This document shows, piece by piece, positions 34,766 through 43,388 of a stretch of DNA of 64,000 nt (position 1 is its first letter; each line of letters opens with the position of its first letter). Both the position numbers and the translations under genes were made by a program. Origin of the DNA: Halomicroarcula saliterrae (lineage in GTDB: Archaea > Halobacteriota > Halobacteria > Halobacteriales > Haloarculaceae); NCBI RefSeq assembly GCF_031624395.1, contig NZ_JAMQON010000006.1:172345-236344 (forward strand), in the 5' to 3' direction. The notes beneath the pieces are model-generated. The model did not search any database. It had not been told where the DNA came from and saw only the letters and a list, made by a program, of their open reading frames with translations.

Positions 34766-36574
34766 TCACTGTTGTGGCGTCGATTCGCGCTGTGAGCCGT
34801 ACAGCTGGGCGTACCGGGAGTCGTTGGCCATCAGTTCGCTGTGGCTCCCGGTCTCGACGATTTCGCCGTCGACGACAGTGTAGATCCGGTCGGCGTCCCG
34901 CACCGTCGAGAGGAAGTGACCGATGACGACGGTGATGTACTCCTGATTCAGCCCGTCGATGCCCCGCAGGATAGCGTCCTCGGTCGGCCCGTCGAGTTCA
35001 CTCGTCGCCTCGTCTAGCAACAACACGTCGGCGTCAGCGAGCAGCGCGCGGGCGATGGCGACCCGCTGGCGTTGCCCGCCCGACAGCCGGACGGCGTCGT
35101 CACCGAGGTCTGTGTCCAGTCCCTCCGGGAGTTCGTCGACGAACGCCGACACCTGACTCGCCTCGCAACTGCGCTCGATCTCCGCGTCGGACGCGTCCGG
35201 ATTCCCGATAGCGATGTTGTATCGGAGCGTCTCGTTAAAGATGAACGGATGTTGCGGGACGACAGCGACACGCTGGTGCCAGGAATCGAGGTCGACTCCC
35301 CGGAGGTCCACACCGTTTGCCCGGACCGCCCCGTCGTCCGGGTCGTAGAGGCGCGCGATGAGGGAGACGATAGTCGACTTGCCCGCGCCCGAGGGCCCGA
35401 CGACCGCGACCGTCTCGTCCCGGCTGGCCCGCAGCGAGATATCCGTGATATCGGTTCCCTCGTCGTCGTCGTACCGGAACGACACTCCGTCCAGAGACAC
35501 GTCGGTCACGGGGTCGGGCGCCGGTTCTCCGCCGGAGCTCTCCGCGTGCCGGTCGAGTTCGTCTATCAGTTCGTGGCTGCGGACGATGTGTGGCAAGGTC
35601 CCGTCGAGCCGGTAGATATTGTCGTTGAGCGAGCTGATCTGTGGCGACAGCCGGAACATCGTCAGGAGCAACAGCCCCAGTGACGCAAAGGACAGGTCCA
35701 GATACCCGATCGCGATGTAGATGACGCCGAACAGCCCGAGCGCGTTGAGCCACTGGGTGGCGCTGTTCAGGGCCGTCTGGTTCCGGGCGAGCGCGAGATT
35801 GGTCCGGAAGAACTCCGAGTGGGCGTCCCTGAACTCGTCGGTCAGCGTCTCGGACATGTTGAACAGTTTGATCTCCTGCATGCCGCGCATCCCCGCGTTG
35901 ACCAGCCCCTGAATGCGCTCGTTCGCGTTCGCGACGCGGTCGCCGATGTCGTAACTCGGCTGGACGACGTAGCGGGTGAGACCGACGACACCCCCCAGCA
36001 GGCCCATCGCCACGACAGTCAGCACGGGCGCGATAGAGAGCGCCAGCGCGAGGTAAATCCCGACGAAAAACAGGGTCTGGGCGACACTGAGCAGTTGGTT
36101 GATGGCGCCCGAGGACTTGGCGATCTCGGTCACGATGATGTTCATCATGCGGTCGCTGTCCTCCCTGTCGATGAAGGACACCTCGGCCGACAGGAGGTTA
36201 TCGAAGCACTGCTGGCGGAGATGGCAGATGTATTCGGTCCGTAACTTCACCTGCAGCCAGCCGGTGAGAAAGGAGAGCGCGTACCGGACCGTCATCACGC
36301 CTGCGAGGCCGAGGATGATCGTCTCGAAGCTGAACGGGATTCCGAGAATCTCGTACGCCGCGAAGTAGTAGCCGGTGACACCGGACGTTCCCGGTCGCAA
36401 GTCACCACCCGTCTGTGCTGCTTCGATGACCGGGAGTAGCAACCCCAGTCCGATACCCTCGAACACCGCCGTAATCAGGTTCAGAACCACGATACCGGCC
36501 GCAAAACCGGGTCTGTACCCCACAACCAACCGAATCGCGGCCAGCTTCTCTCTGAGTGACGGTTCCTCCTCCAT
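34766..36574 (-). CDS. ABC exporter (D protein) of the lasso cluster
   Basis: 602 aa, a fused type-IV half-transporter. Six transmembrane helices lie in residues about 20-310 and the nucleotide-binding domain at about 355-595, with Walker A GPSGAGKST (393-401), signature LSGGQ (498-502) and Walker B VLLLDE (517-522). No N-terminal C39 peptidase domain is present, as expected when a separate B2 protease removes the leader. It probably exports the mature peptide and provides immunity. It lies 103 bp upstream of the kinase gene on the same strand. Confidence 0.85.
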   Translation of the reverse strand: MEEEPSLREKLAAIRLVVGYRPGFAAGIVVLNLITAVFEGIGLGLLLPVIEAAQTGGDLRPGTSGVTGYYFAAYEILGIPFSFETIILGLAGVMTVRYALSFLTGWLQVKLRTEYICHLRQQCFDNLLSAEVSFIDREDSDRMMNIIVTEIAKSSGAINQLLSVAQTLFFVGIYLALALSIAPVLTVVAMGLLGGVVGLTRYVVQPSYDIGDRVANANERIQGLVNAGMRGMQEIKLFNMSETLTDEFRDAHSEFFRTNLALARNQTALNSATQWLNALGLFGVIYIAIGYLDLSFASLGLLLLTMFRLSPQISSLNDNIYRLDGTLPHIVRSHELIDELDRHAESSGGEPAPDPVTDVSLDGVSFRYDDDEGTDITDISLRASRDETVAVVGPSGAGKSTIVSLIARLYDPDDGAVRANGVDLRGVDLDSWHQRVAVVPQHPFIFNETLRYNIAIGNPDASDAEIERSCEASQVSAFVDELPEGLDTDLGDDAVRLSGGQRQRVAIARALLADADVLLLDEATSELDGPTEDAILRGIDGLNQEYITVVIGHFLSTVRDADRIYTVVDGEIVETGSHSELMANDSRYAQLYGSQRESTPQQ

Positions 36575-36779
36575 GCTGTCTCACTCGTCTCTCGTGTGGC
36601 CTGTCGGACGACCGACTGAAGGATAAAGTAACTCCCGGTTGCAGGGAGATATCACAGCCGCTGTCAGCGCGTCGCTGACCTGTACGGGTGTCCGGTTCTC
36701 TCGTATCAACTCCGGGCCTCCGGGTGCCGCGATACGTCCGCTGCCAGCAGCTGAAACACACGGACAGGCCATCGCAGAG

Positions 36780-38033
36780 CTACGAGTTAGCGTTGACCGC
36801 ACTCATCAGGAACGAGTTGAACACGGTCTGCAAGCCCAGCACGATGGCCGTGAACGCGAGGATGTCGGCCATCACCAGCGGCAGTTGGGCGAAGCCGCTC
36901 GTGACCCACTGGCTGACGAGCACCGCGGCGTAGACGGTCCCGGCGCCGAAGAGTGCGAGTCCGACAGTGGCACCGCGGTCCAGCCTGAGACCCCGTGACA
37001 GCCACGACGTCAGTCGGTCGGACGGCTGCTGAATCGGGTCCGAAGTAACCGTCGCGAACACACCCATGTTCAACACCTGAAAGCCCACGAGTGTGAGCAG
37101 GCTCCCGGCGATCATCGAGTGGGGACCGAGGGTCACGGCGCCAAACGAGACGCCAGAGACTGCGGTCCCCATGATCGCGATTCCCAGCAGGCCGAGCACG
37201 AGGCCCGGAGCGGAGAACAGATAGCCGGGCGCGTTCACGAGCATGAACCGGACGTGGCGCCAGCCGTCCTGGAAGCTGTCCAGGGTCTCCTCGCCCTCGC
37301 GTTCGTGATAGACGATAGGCTTCTCCTCGATGTCGAGGTCCCGAGCGCCGGCGTCCATAATCATCTCGCTGGCGAACTCCATCCCGTCGGTTTTCAGGTC
37401 GAGTTCTTCCAGTGCTTCCCGCGAGAACACTCTGAAGCCGCTGTGTGCGTCACTGACGCCGGCATCGTAGAACGCGTTCAGAAACGCGGTCAACAGCGGA
37501 TTTCCGACGTACTGATGCAGCGTCGGCATCGAACCGTCCCGAATCTCGCCCTCGAGTCGGCTCCCCATACAGATGTCCGCGTCCCCGTCTCGAACGGGCT
37601 CCAGCAGTTCGGGTATCTTCTCGAAATCGTACGTCGTATCGGCGTCGCCCATCACGACGAAATCGCCCCTGACGCGCTCGAAGGCGTAGCGGTAGGCGTA
37701 CCCGTACCCCTTTCCGTCGGGCTCCACGACGATAGCACCCATCTCGCGGGCGATCTCGGGTGTTCGGTCCGTCGAACTGTCGCTGATTATCACTTCCCCG
37801 TAGGTCCCGATTCTATCGAGTGCGGTCCGTACGCGGTCGATACACTCTCTGACTCCGTCCTCCTCGTTGAGCGTTGGCATGACCACACTGATGGTGGGCT
37901 GGGTGTCGCTCTCCGCGCCCAGTAGCCACCCGTTTGCAGTGCTGTCATCGGCGTGTAGCTCTCGTCCGTTCTGTCGTTGACTAGCTTCGGCCATGGTGTT
38001 TCGTTTGGGATGCTGTTGTCTGGGTCCGGACAC
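36780..38033 (-). CDS. Glycosyltransferase family 2, dolichyl-phosphate-mannose-synthase-like
   Basis: 417 aa; ATG 37994 would remove 13 residues. Residues 48-290 form a GT-A domain with SVVMPTLNEEDGV, IISDSSTDRT and the metal motif GDADTTYDF (Asp130, Asp132), followed by four transmembrane helices. It resembles archaeal dolichyl-phosphate sugar synthases of the AglJ/Dpm type. It may supply a lipid-linked sugar for the glycan region, or glycosylate the peptide; the latter is speculative. It lies upstream of the ABC gene on the same strand. Confidence 0.85.
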   Translation of the reverse strand: MSGPRQQHPKRNTMAEASQRQNGRELHADDSTANGWLLGAESDTQPTISVVMPTLNEEDGVRECIDRVRTALDRIGTYGEVIISDSSTDRTPEIAREMGAIVVEPDGKGYGYAYRYAFERVRGDFVVMGDADTTYDFEKIPELLEPVRDGDADICMGSRLEGEIRDGSMPTLHQYVGNPLLTAFLNAFYDAGVSDAHSGFRVFSREALEELDLKTDGMEFASEMIMDAGARDLDIEEKPIVYHEREGEETLDSFQDGWRHVRFMLVNAPGYLFSAPGLVLGLLGIAIMGTAVSGVSFGAVTLGPHSMIAGSLLTLVGFQVLNMGVFATVTSDPIQQPSDRLTSWLSRGLRLDRGATVGLALFGAGTVYAAVLVSQWVTSGFAQLPLVMADILAFTAIVLGLQTVFNSFLMSAVNANS

Positions 38034-38342
38034 CGGGACGAACTCCCGGAGAGCGTCGGCCCCCTTCGGCCCGGATGACCCTTGCTGTTCATGACGACGG
38101 AACTAATTTTTTAGTCCCATCAGACTGAACTTATAGCTAGTGTATCAAAGATTCAACGTGCGTATATAACTTATGATTCTTCCTACAGTAATTATATAAT
38201 CAGGTTAAAATTCAAAATATAGGGGGGTATTCTTCCCGAACTATCAGGTATTTACCCGTGTAATCCACCGGGGAACGTGCGTCGGCAACCAGAACAATCA
38301 TCTAGATGTCACGATTGTCCGCAGCCCCGGCGTGCCGGTGAG
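38034..38342. other. AT-rich intergenic region between B2 and the glycosyltransferase
   Basis: 309 bp of low GC, including several TATA-like runs (38110-38220). It probably holds the promoter of the glycosyltransferase-ABC-kinase run and the terminator of the B1-B2 pair. No small precursor-like ORF was found in it. Confidence 0.45.
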
Positions 38343-38771
38343 TCACCGTTGTCCGAGTGGCGGCAGTTCCTCGAAGCTGTCGAGGTCAGGGAGCTGGCCG
38401 ATGAGCACGTCGTCGTTCCACACCAACCAGCTGTGTGCCTGGATGTCCCCCTCCGTCGTTCGGTCGACACCGATGCGATGGGTCGGCGAAAACCCGTACA
38501 GGTGCAACAGCACCTCGGCCGTTAGCGACCTGACAAGGCACTTTCGCTCGCCGGGCAACCGTTGGTCTACGACGTGTACTGCCCAGACTATCCGCGACGG
38601 TGACGGGCTCCCGGGTACTCTGGCTTTGTCTGCCGCCCAGAGAAGCGCGGCTCGGAGCCGTGCAAACGAGACCACCACCCCGCCCCAGCAACAGAGCAAC
38701 AGCACCGACGCTGTGCCGAGCCGAGCGAGGTCGCCCGCAGTCAGTGCCCGGATAGTCTCCCGTTTCCCCAT
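38343..38771 (-). CDS. Lasso peptide leader protease B2 (transglutaminase-like)
   Basis: 142 aa from ATG 38771; GTG 38777 would add two residues. After a hydrophobic N-terminal half (a normal B2 extension) comes the cysteine-protease core: GERKCLVRSLTAEVLL with Cys80 (numbered from the GTG), then IGV and AHSWLVWND with His115. This is the McjB-type Cys-His arrangement; the acidic third residue is probably within WND. It cleaves the leader after recognition by B1. It starts 12 bases after the PqqD-like stop and is surely co-transcribed. Confidence 0.88.
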   Translation of the reverse strand: MGKRETIRALTAGDLARLGTASVLLLCCWGGVVVSFARLRAALLWAADKARVPGSPSPSRIVWAVHVVDQRLPGERKCLVRSLTAEVLLHLYGFSPTHRIGVDRTTEGDIQAHSWLVWNDDVLIGQLPDLDSFEELPPLGQR

Positions 38772-38783
38772 CTCCACACCTGT

Positions 38784-39074
38784 TTACTCGTTGTCGACGA
38801 TATGTGCCAGATCTTTCTCCAGCAGGTCCGTTACCAGTTCGTCGATGTCGGACCGGCAACGGGCGTACTCGACGTCGTACTCCTCGGCCACGACGTCGCA
38901 GATAGCTCCGACCGTCTGTGGTTCCTGTATCGTGTCCCAGACGTCGCTCGCGACTTCGTTGAATCCGTAATACTCACCGGCATCGACGTGTAGTATCACT
39001 GTTTCACCATCGAGTGTGGTCGATAGGCAGTTCTCATCGGCTACGACTGACGTTGTTTCTGTGATGCCCCCCAC
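38784..39074 (-). CDS. PqqD-like leader-recognition protein B1 (RRE)
   Basis: 96 aa. It matches the PqqD/RRE fold: three beta strands (TVILHVDAGEYYGFNEVASDVWDTI) followed by helices (VGAICDVVAEEYDV, CRSDIDELVTDLLEKDLA). In lasso systems this domain binds the YxxP leader motif and presents the peptide to B2. Separate B1 and B2 genes are typical of most non-proteobacterial lasso clusters. It is divergent from the nucleotidyltransferase gene. Confidence 0.9.
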   Translation of the reverse strand: MGGITETTSVVADENCLSTTLDGETVILHVDAGEYYGFNEVASDVWDTIQEPQTVGAICDVVAEEYDVEYARCRSDIDELVTDLLEKDLAHIVDNE

Positions 39075-39272
39075 TTGTCACACCTAGTGTCCGGTTAATT
39101 AAACACGATAGTACATAAACTCTAAGATTGCGGTCCGCGATTGGAGCGCTCCAGCGAGACGGTAAAGCGGTCCCGCTATCCCAGCTTCCGGCCGCAGCGT
39201 CGATGCACCGATTCCACAATGTATTTATTGAATAGTGCGCGTAGTATTTTACAGTAGTTTACAGCTCGAATA

Positions 39273-40571
39273 ATGACTCCCAGCACGGATTATCAGACGG
39301 CCCGCGCGCCAGAGGAACAGCTCCTGCTGGACTGTGCGCGGACTGTCGTCGGAGATACCGCGATATCGCCGGAGGCCGTCGACGCCGATATCGACTGGGA
39401 GGCGCTCCTGACGCTCTCGAACAGACACGGGACCAACCCGCTCGTCTACAGGGCCCTGGCCGAACACTGTACGGCCCCGTCGGAACAGCCTATTGCCTCG
39501 TCGGAACAGGAAACCTCGGAACAGGAAACCTCGGAGAGAGATACGGAACTCGTGCCCGCGTGGGTGCTGGACGAACTTCGGGGCGTGGCCAACGACACGA
39601 GTCGACGGAATCTCAGATACATGAACGAGTTGCTGGGCGTGCTGACCATGTTGGCCGAGGAAGACATCAGAGCAGTGCCGTATCGAGGGCCGGTACTCGC
39701 AAAGCAGGCCTACGGCGACGTCGCGCTGCGGCGGTTCGGTGATCTGGATCTGCTGGTCGAGCGCGACGAGATACCCCGAATCAGGTCGCTCCTCAAGGAC
39801 CGGGGGTACGCCCCGCGGTACTGGCAGCAGTCGACCGAGCGGCTCTCGACCGCACAGCAGCGAGCGTACACCCGGTACTGTCGCGACTACCCGTTCTTCA
39901 ACGAGGAGAAAGGGGTCGAGATAGAGCTCCACTGGCGCGTTGTCTCGGTCCACTTTCCCACGTCGCTGACGCTGGATAGCTTCTGGGACCGGACCGAGCG
40001 CGCGGAGATCGCCGGACGAGAGATACCGGTGCTGTCGGTCGAAGACCGGGTGCTGATGATCTGTGTCCACGGCTCGCGACACCACTGGGAGCGACTCGAG
40101 TGGCTCGTCGACCTGGCCGCTGTCCAACACCAGTCCGAAATCGACTGGGCAGCCGTGGCGCGGCGCGCGCGACGACACAACTGTCGGCGGATGGTCGCGC
40201 TCGGACCGCTTCTCACACACGAACTGTTCGACATCCCGATTCCCGACCCCGTCGAGGGGCTCCTCCGGGAAGACGCCGGGATGGACGACATCTACGGGAC
40301 CACGGTGGAGCAGCTGTTCGACCCGGACTTCCCGCAGAATTTCGCCACCCAGCGGATACAGAGCCGGATGATGGAACGCAGACGCGACCGGGCTCGGTTC
40401 TGGTGGCGGTGGTTGACCACCCCGGACCGCCCCGACATCGAGCGGCTGGCCCTCCCCTCCTCCGTCAGTTACTGCTATCCGCTAGTGCGGATGCTCAGAC
40501 TCTGCTATCTCGCTGTGGCTCGGGTTTCGGGCCGACGAACCGCGCCCGGTTCCGACCCCGACCTCCGATAG
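39273..40571 (+). CDS. NTP_transf_5-type nucleotidyltransferase of the lasso cluster
   Basis: 432 aa. The signature RRFGDLDLLV (153-162, metal-binding Asp157 and Asp159) preceded by YRGPVLAKQAYGD identifies the NTP_transf_5 family. Members recur in lasso and other PqqD-containing clusters, where they may add a nucleotide or phosphate-linked group to the peptide; the reaction here is unknown. Residues 77-90 are Glu/Ser-rich and contain a duplicated SEQET unit from a 15-bp tandem repeat. A TATA-like gtatttattg lies about 50 nt upstream. Confidence 0.82.
   Translation: MTPSTDYQTARAPEEQLLLDCARTVVGDTAISPEAVDADIDWEALLTLSNRHGTNPLVYRALAEHCTAPSEQPIASSEQETSEQETSERDTELVPAWVLDELRGVANDTSRRNLRYMNELLGVLTMLAEEDIRAVPYRGPVLAKQAYGDVALRRFGDLDLLVERDEIPRIRSLLKDRGYAPRYWQQSTERLSTAQQRAYTRYCRDYPFFNEEKGVEIELHWRVVSVHFPTSLTLDSFWDRTERAEIAGREIPVLSVEDRVLMICVHGSRHHWERLEWLVDLAAVQHQSEIDWAAVARRARRHNCRRMVALGPLLTHELFDIPIPDPVEGLLREDAGMDDIYGTTVEQLFDPDFPQNFATQRIQSRMMERRRDRARFWWRWLTTPDRPDIERLALPSSVSYCYPLVRMLRLCYLAVARVSGRRTAPGSDPDLR
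39501..39530 (+). repeat. Two perfect 15-bp tandem units
   Basis: tcggaacaggaaacc repeated twice within the nucleotidyltransferase gene, with a partial third unit upstream. It is in frame and lengthens a polar linker. Confidence 0.85.
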
Positions 40572-40613
40572 CGCCGTCACGGTGGGCTACACGGACTGCC
40601 CGCCGGGAGCCCA

Positions 40614-40805
40614 TCACTGGGCCGGTTGTTTCTCGCGTGGCCCGCGGCGCATGGCCGTCCGGAGATGACCGGCCGCCAGGTCGACGCCGCGTTTCACCTG
40701 TGAGACTGCCGTACCAGCAGCCAGCACGCCGACGTAGACGACACCCAGAACGAGGACCTTACTGAGCGGCTTCAGCTTACCGAGCCTGGACTGTGAGTTT
40801 CCCAT
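40614..40805 (-). CDS. Small single-helix membrane protein
   Basis: 63 aa with a basic N-terminus, one hydrophobic helix (about residues 17-36) and a basic C-terminal tail. I do not recognise it. It lies between the nucleotidyltransferase and MoxR, with a TATA-like ttataccag upstream of the ATG. It might belong to the RiPP cluster, for example as immunity or membrane adaptor, but nothing proves this. Confidence 0.5.
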   Translation of the reverse strand: MGNSQSRLGKLKPLSKVLVLGVVYVGVLAAGTAVSQVKRGVDLAAGHLRTAMRRGPREKQPAQ

Positions 40806-40914
40806 ACGTGTAATCGGAGAGACTGGTATAAAAACACCGCCCCTGAAATTATCATATCTGAATATGGGACTGAAAACAACGCGGCCGACGTCACGCGGCT
40901 CGGTGCCCTCCGGG

Positions 40915-41904
40915 TCACTGGTCGGGCGTCTTGGCGGCGTCCGGTGCCTGCGACGACATCTTCCCCTCGGGCGGGTTCACCGAACCCAGAATATCCGACA
41001 GTATCTCGCTCGGTGGCGTATCACTGAGCTCCGCGTCGACTGTGAGCACGAACCGGTGGTTGAGAACCGGTTCGGCGAGCTGTTTTACGTCGTCGCTGGT
41101 GACGTAGTCCCGTCCGTGGACGGCGGCGCGGGCCTTCGAGGTCTGGAGCAGCGCCAGCGAGCCACGCGGCGACGCACCGTGGTCGAGGTCCGGGTGGTCT
41201 CGCGAGGCTGCGACCAGATCCAGTATGTACTCGAGGACCACGTCCTCGACGTGGACGTCTTTGACTGCTTCGCGCGCCGCATGGATCGCCCCGTCCGGAA
41301 CTACCGGGCTGATATCCTCGGGGCCCATCGTCGGGGAGCCGTTGAACCGGTCGAGGAGGTCCCGTTCGATGTCCGCATCCGGCAGGTCCACGGTCAGTTT
41401 CTGCTGGAACCGGTCGCGCTGGGCCTCCAGCAGGTCGAAGGTCCCCTCCATTTCGATCGGGTTCTGTGTCGCGATGACGATGAACGGGTCCGGTAGCTCG
41501 AAGGTCTCGCCGTCCAGTGACACCTGTCCTTCGGCCATCGCCTCGAGCAGGGCCGACTGGGTCTTCGGCGTGGCGCGATTTATCTCGTCGGCGACGACCA
41601 CGTTCGCGAACACCGGCCCCTTTCGGACGTTGAACTCCCCCGTCTGGACGCGGTAGACACTGTTCCCAGTGATATCCGACGGCAGAATGTCCGGGGTCAT
41701 CTGCACGCGATTGTACGTCAGACCGCTCGTCTGTGCGAAGGTGTGAGCCAGGGTCGTCTTCGCCACCCCGGGCACGCCCTCGAGTAACACGTGCCCGCGC
41801 GTGAGCAGGGCTATGGTCAACTGTTCGATCAACTCGTCCATGCCGACCAGAACGGTCGACATCTCGCCGGCGATGTTCGCAGCCAGTGACTCGGGGTCAG
41901 TCAT
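40915..41904 (-). CDS. MoxR family AAA ATPase
   Basis: 329 aa. Walker A is GVPGVAKT (43-50), Walker B VVADEINRA, sensor region VIATQNPIEMEGTF, then the C-terminal helical lid. MoxR ATPases act as chaperones with DUF58 and VWA membrane partners. It overlaps the DUF4350 gene by eight bases and is the last gene of a three-gene minus-strand operon. The DUF58 partner is at 7382-8806. Confidence 0.92.
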   Translation of the reverse strand: MTDPESLAANIAGEMSTVLVGMDELIEQLTIALLTRGHVLLEGVPGVAKTTLAHTFAQTSGLTYNRVQMTPDILPSDITGNSVYRVQTGEFNVRKGPVFANVVVADEINRATPKTQSALLEAMAEGQVSLDGETFELPDPFIVIATQNPIEMEGTFDLLEAQRDRFQQKLTVDLPDADIERDLLDRFNGSPTMGPEDISPVVPDGAIHAAREAVKDVHVEDVVLEYILDLVAASRDHPDLDHGASPRGSLALLQTSKARAAVHGRDYVTSDDVKQLAEPVLNHRFVLTVDAELSDTPPSEILSDILGSVNPPEGKMSSQAPDAAKTPDQ

Positions 41905-42955
41905 TAGTTTCCGTTTGACGACGGTATGATATCAAGTTGTTTGTAACTTGCTGTACGGTTTCCGCGTCCCAGTCCGGGTGGCGTTCGCTGATGGTCTCGG
42001 CGATGTCCTCCCGCGTCAGTCGCGGCACAGCGGCTGGGTTCTCACCGCGGCGGACCAGTTTGCTGCGAAGGTCCGGCCGCGTCGAGAGCGTAAACAGGAG
42101 GAGCGTCGAAACGGTGCCCGCCACGATGACGCCCACCCCCGACTGCTGGAAGAACACTTGCAGTCGAATCAGCGGCGGCGTCGCCCTGGCGCGGGAGACG
42201 CCCACGACCGCTCGCTCGTGGCTCCCGCCCACGGCCCGGAGGAACCCGCCGTTGTCGCTGCGGTCCAGCATCGAGTTGAGGAAGACACTCGGGTCGCTTA
42301 CCGTGAGGACCGTCCCGTTGCCCACCTGTTCGACTGTGACGACGGGGTAGCACTGCAGCGACTCGTTCGCGTCGAGTTCCCGGTTTCGATTCCGGTCGAG
42401 ATACCCGAACTCGGAGGAGTGATACAACGTCGTGGCGTCGCCCGGAGTGACCACGCTCCCGTGGTTCAGCATGAGCCCGCTGACGTTTCGCGTGTAGGGG
42501 TGGTCGGTAGCTGCCGTGGCACGCGGGAAAGCGGGGCTAGGACCGGCCCGCCGCTCGTCCCGCAGGGGAACGCCGCTGATTCGCGCCTCTGCCCCGACGG
42601 CTGCGAGGACGTCGTTGCCGCCGCTCCCGTAGTCGTCCGCGACCACCAGTGTCCCCCCGTCGCGGACGTGCTCTCTGAGGGCGGTGCGCTCGCCGCGCTC
42701 GGGGTCCGATGGCGACAGCACGAAGGCGACCGTCCCCTCGCCGCCGACGTCGTCGTACGTGGCCGGACCCCGGGCGACTGTGGTCTGGGTACCCATCGAC
42801 TGCAGGGAGCTTCGCATCTCCGAGGTCCCGTTCCAGTCGGTGTTGTACGCGCTGAACGGCGACGCCGAGGTCCCGGCGACGACCACCACTGTAACCGCGA
42901 GCGTGACTACCAGAGCCAGCAGGAGCAGCCTGGGGACCGAGCGGTCTCGGAACAC
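41897..42955 (-). CDS. DUF4350 family membrane protein
   Basis: 352 aa from GTG 42955, which overlaps the upstream stop codon by one base (TAGTG). The longer frame upstream is antisense-like and not used. It has an N-terminal transmembrane helix (about 6-26), an outward DUF4350 domain with a GATase-like fold (GGTLVVADDYGSGGNDVLAAVGA), a second helix near 275-295 and a cytoplasmic tail. It is part of the MoxR-associated envelope system. Confidence 0.8.
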   Translation of the reverse strand: MFRDRSVPRLLLLALVVTLAVTVVVVAGTSASPFSAYNTDWNGTSEMRSSLQSMGTQTTVARGPATYDDVGGEGTVAFVLSPSDPERGERTALREHVRDGGTLVVADDYGSGGNDVLAAVGAEARISGVPLRDERRAGPSPAFPRATAATDHPYTRNVSGLMLNHGSVVTPGDATTLYHSSEFGYLDRNRNRELDANESLQCYPVVTVEQVGNGTVLTVSDPSVFLNSMLDRSDNGGFLRAVGGSHERAVVGVSRARATPPLIRLQVFFQQSGVGVIVAGTVSTLLLFTLSTRPDLRSKLVRRGENPAAVPRLTREDIAETISERHPDWDAETVQQVTNNLISYRRQTETND

Positions 42956-43230
42956 TACGCCACCCCCGTCGGCAGGATAGCGACGATTCGACGAGCGACT
43001 ATCACGGCGAACACGACCAGTCCGGCGGCGATAATCCACCTGAGGCGGCGTCGCCAGACGGGCCGGACGGCGAAGGAAGCGGTGAGCTCCACCACGACCA
43101 GGAAGCCGATGAACGAGAGGACGAAAAACAGCTCGTGGGAGAACGACCGGAGCAAGACCAACAGCAAGAGCGCCCCGAGCATCCAGGCCAACTGGCCGAT
43201 GATGAGTTGTTGTCGCCGCCGTGTTGGCAT
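42955..43230 (-). CDS. Small membrane protein of the MoxR operon
   Basis: 91 aa from ATG 43230. Three hydrophobic helices alternate with basic segments (RRRQQL, RPVWRRRLRW). No catalytic motif was seen. It is translationally coupled to DUF4350 and is the first gene of the operon. Confidence 0.7.
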   Translation of the reverse strand: MPTRRRQQLIIGQLAWMLGALLLLVLLRSFSHELFFVLSFIGFLVVVELTASFAVRPVWRRRLRWIIAAGLVVFAVIVARRIVAILPTGVA

Positions 43231-43388
43231 AATACAACCATCACGAGCCAATAATTTGTACCTGTCGAAGCACGGGGCTGCCCCGAGCGACGACGACAGT
43301 CGTTCCAGCCGGTAACTGGCACGGCCTCTCCAGCCGGAGAGAAGCAGACATCAACACGTTTTTTACGCGAATCAGCGACCGCTATATT

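Noticed and set aside
34766..36574. Peptidase-containing bacteriocin exporter
   Set aside because: The N-terminus begins directly with membrane helices; no C39 protease domain is present.
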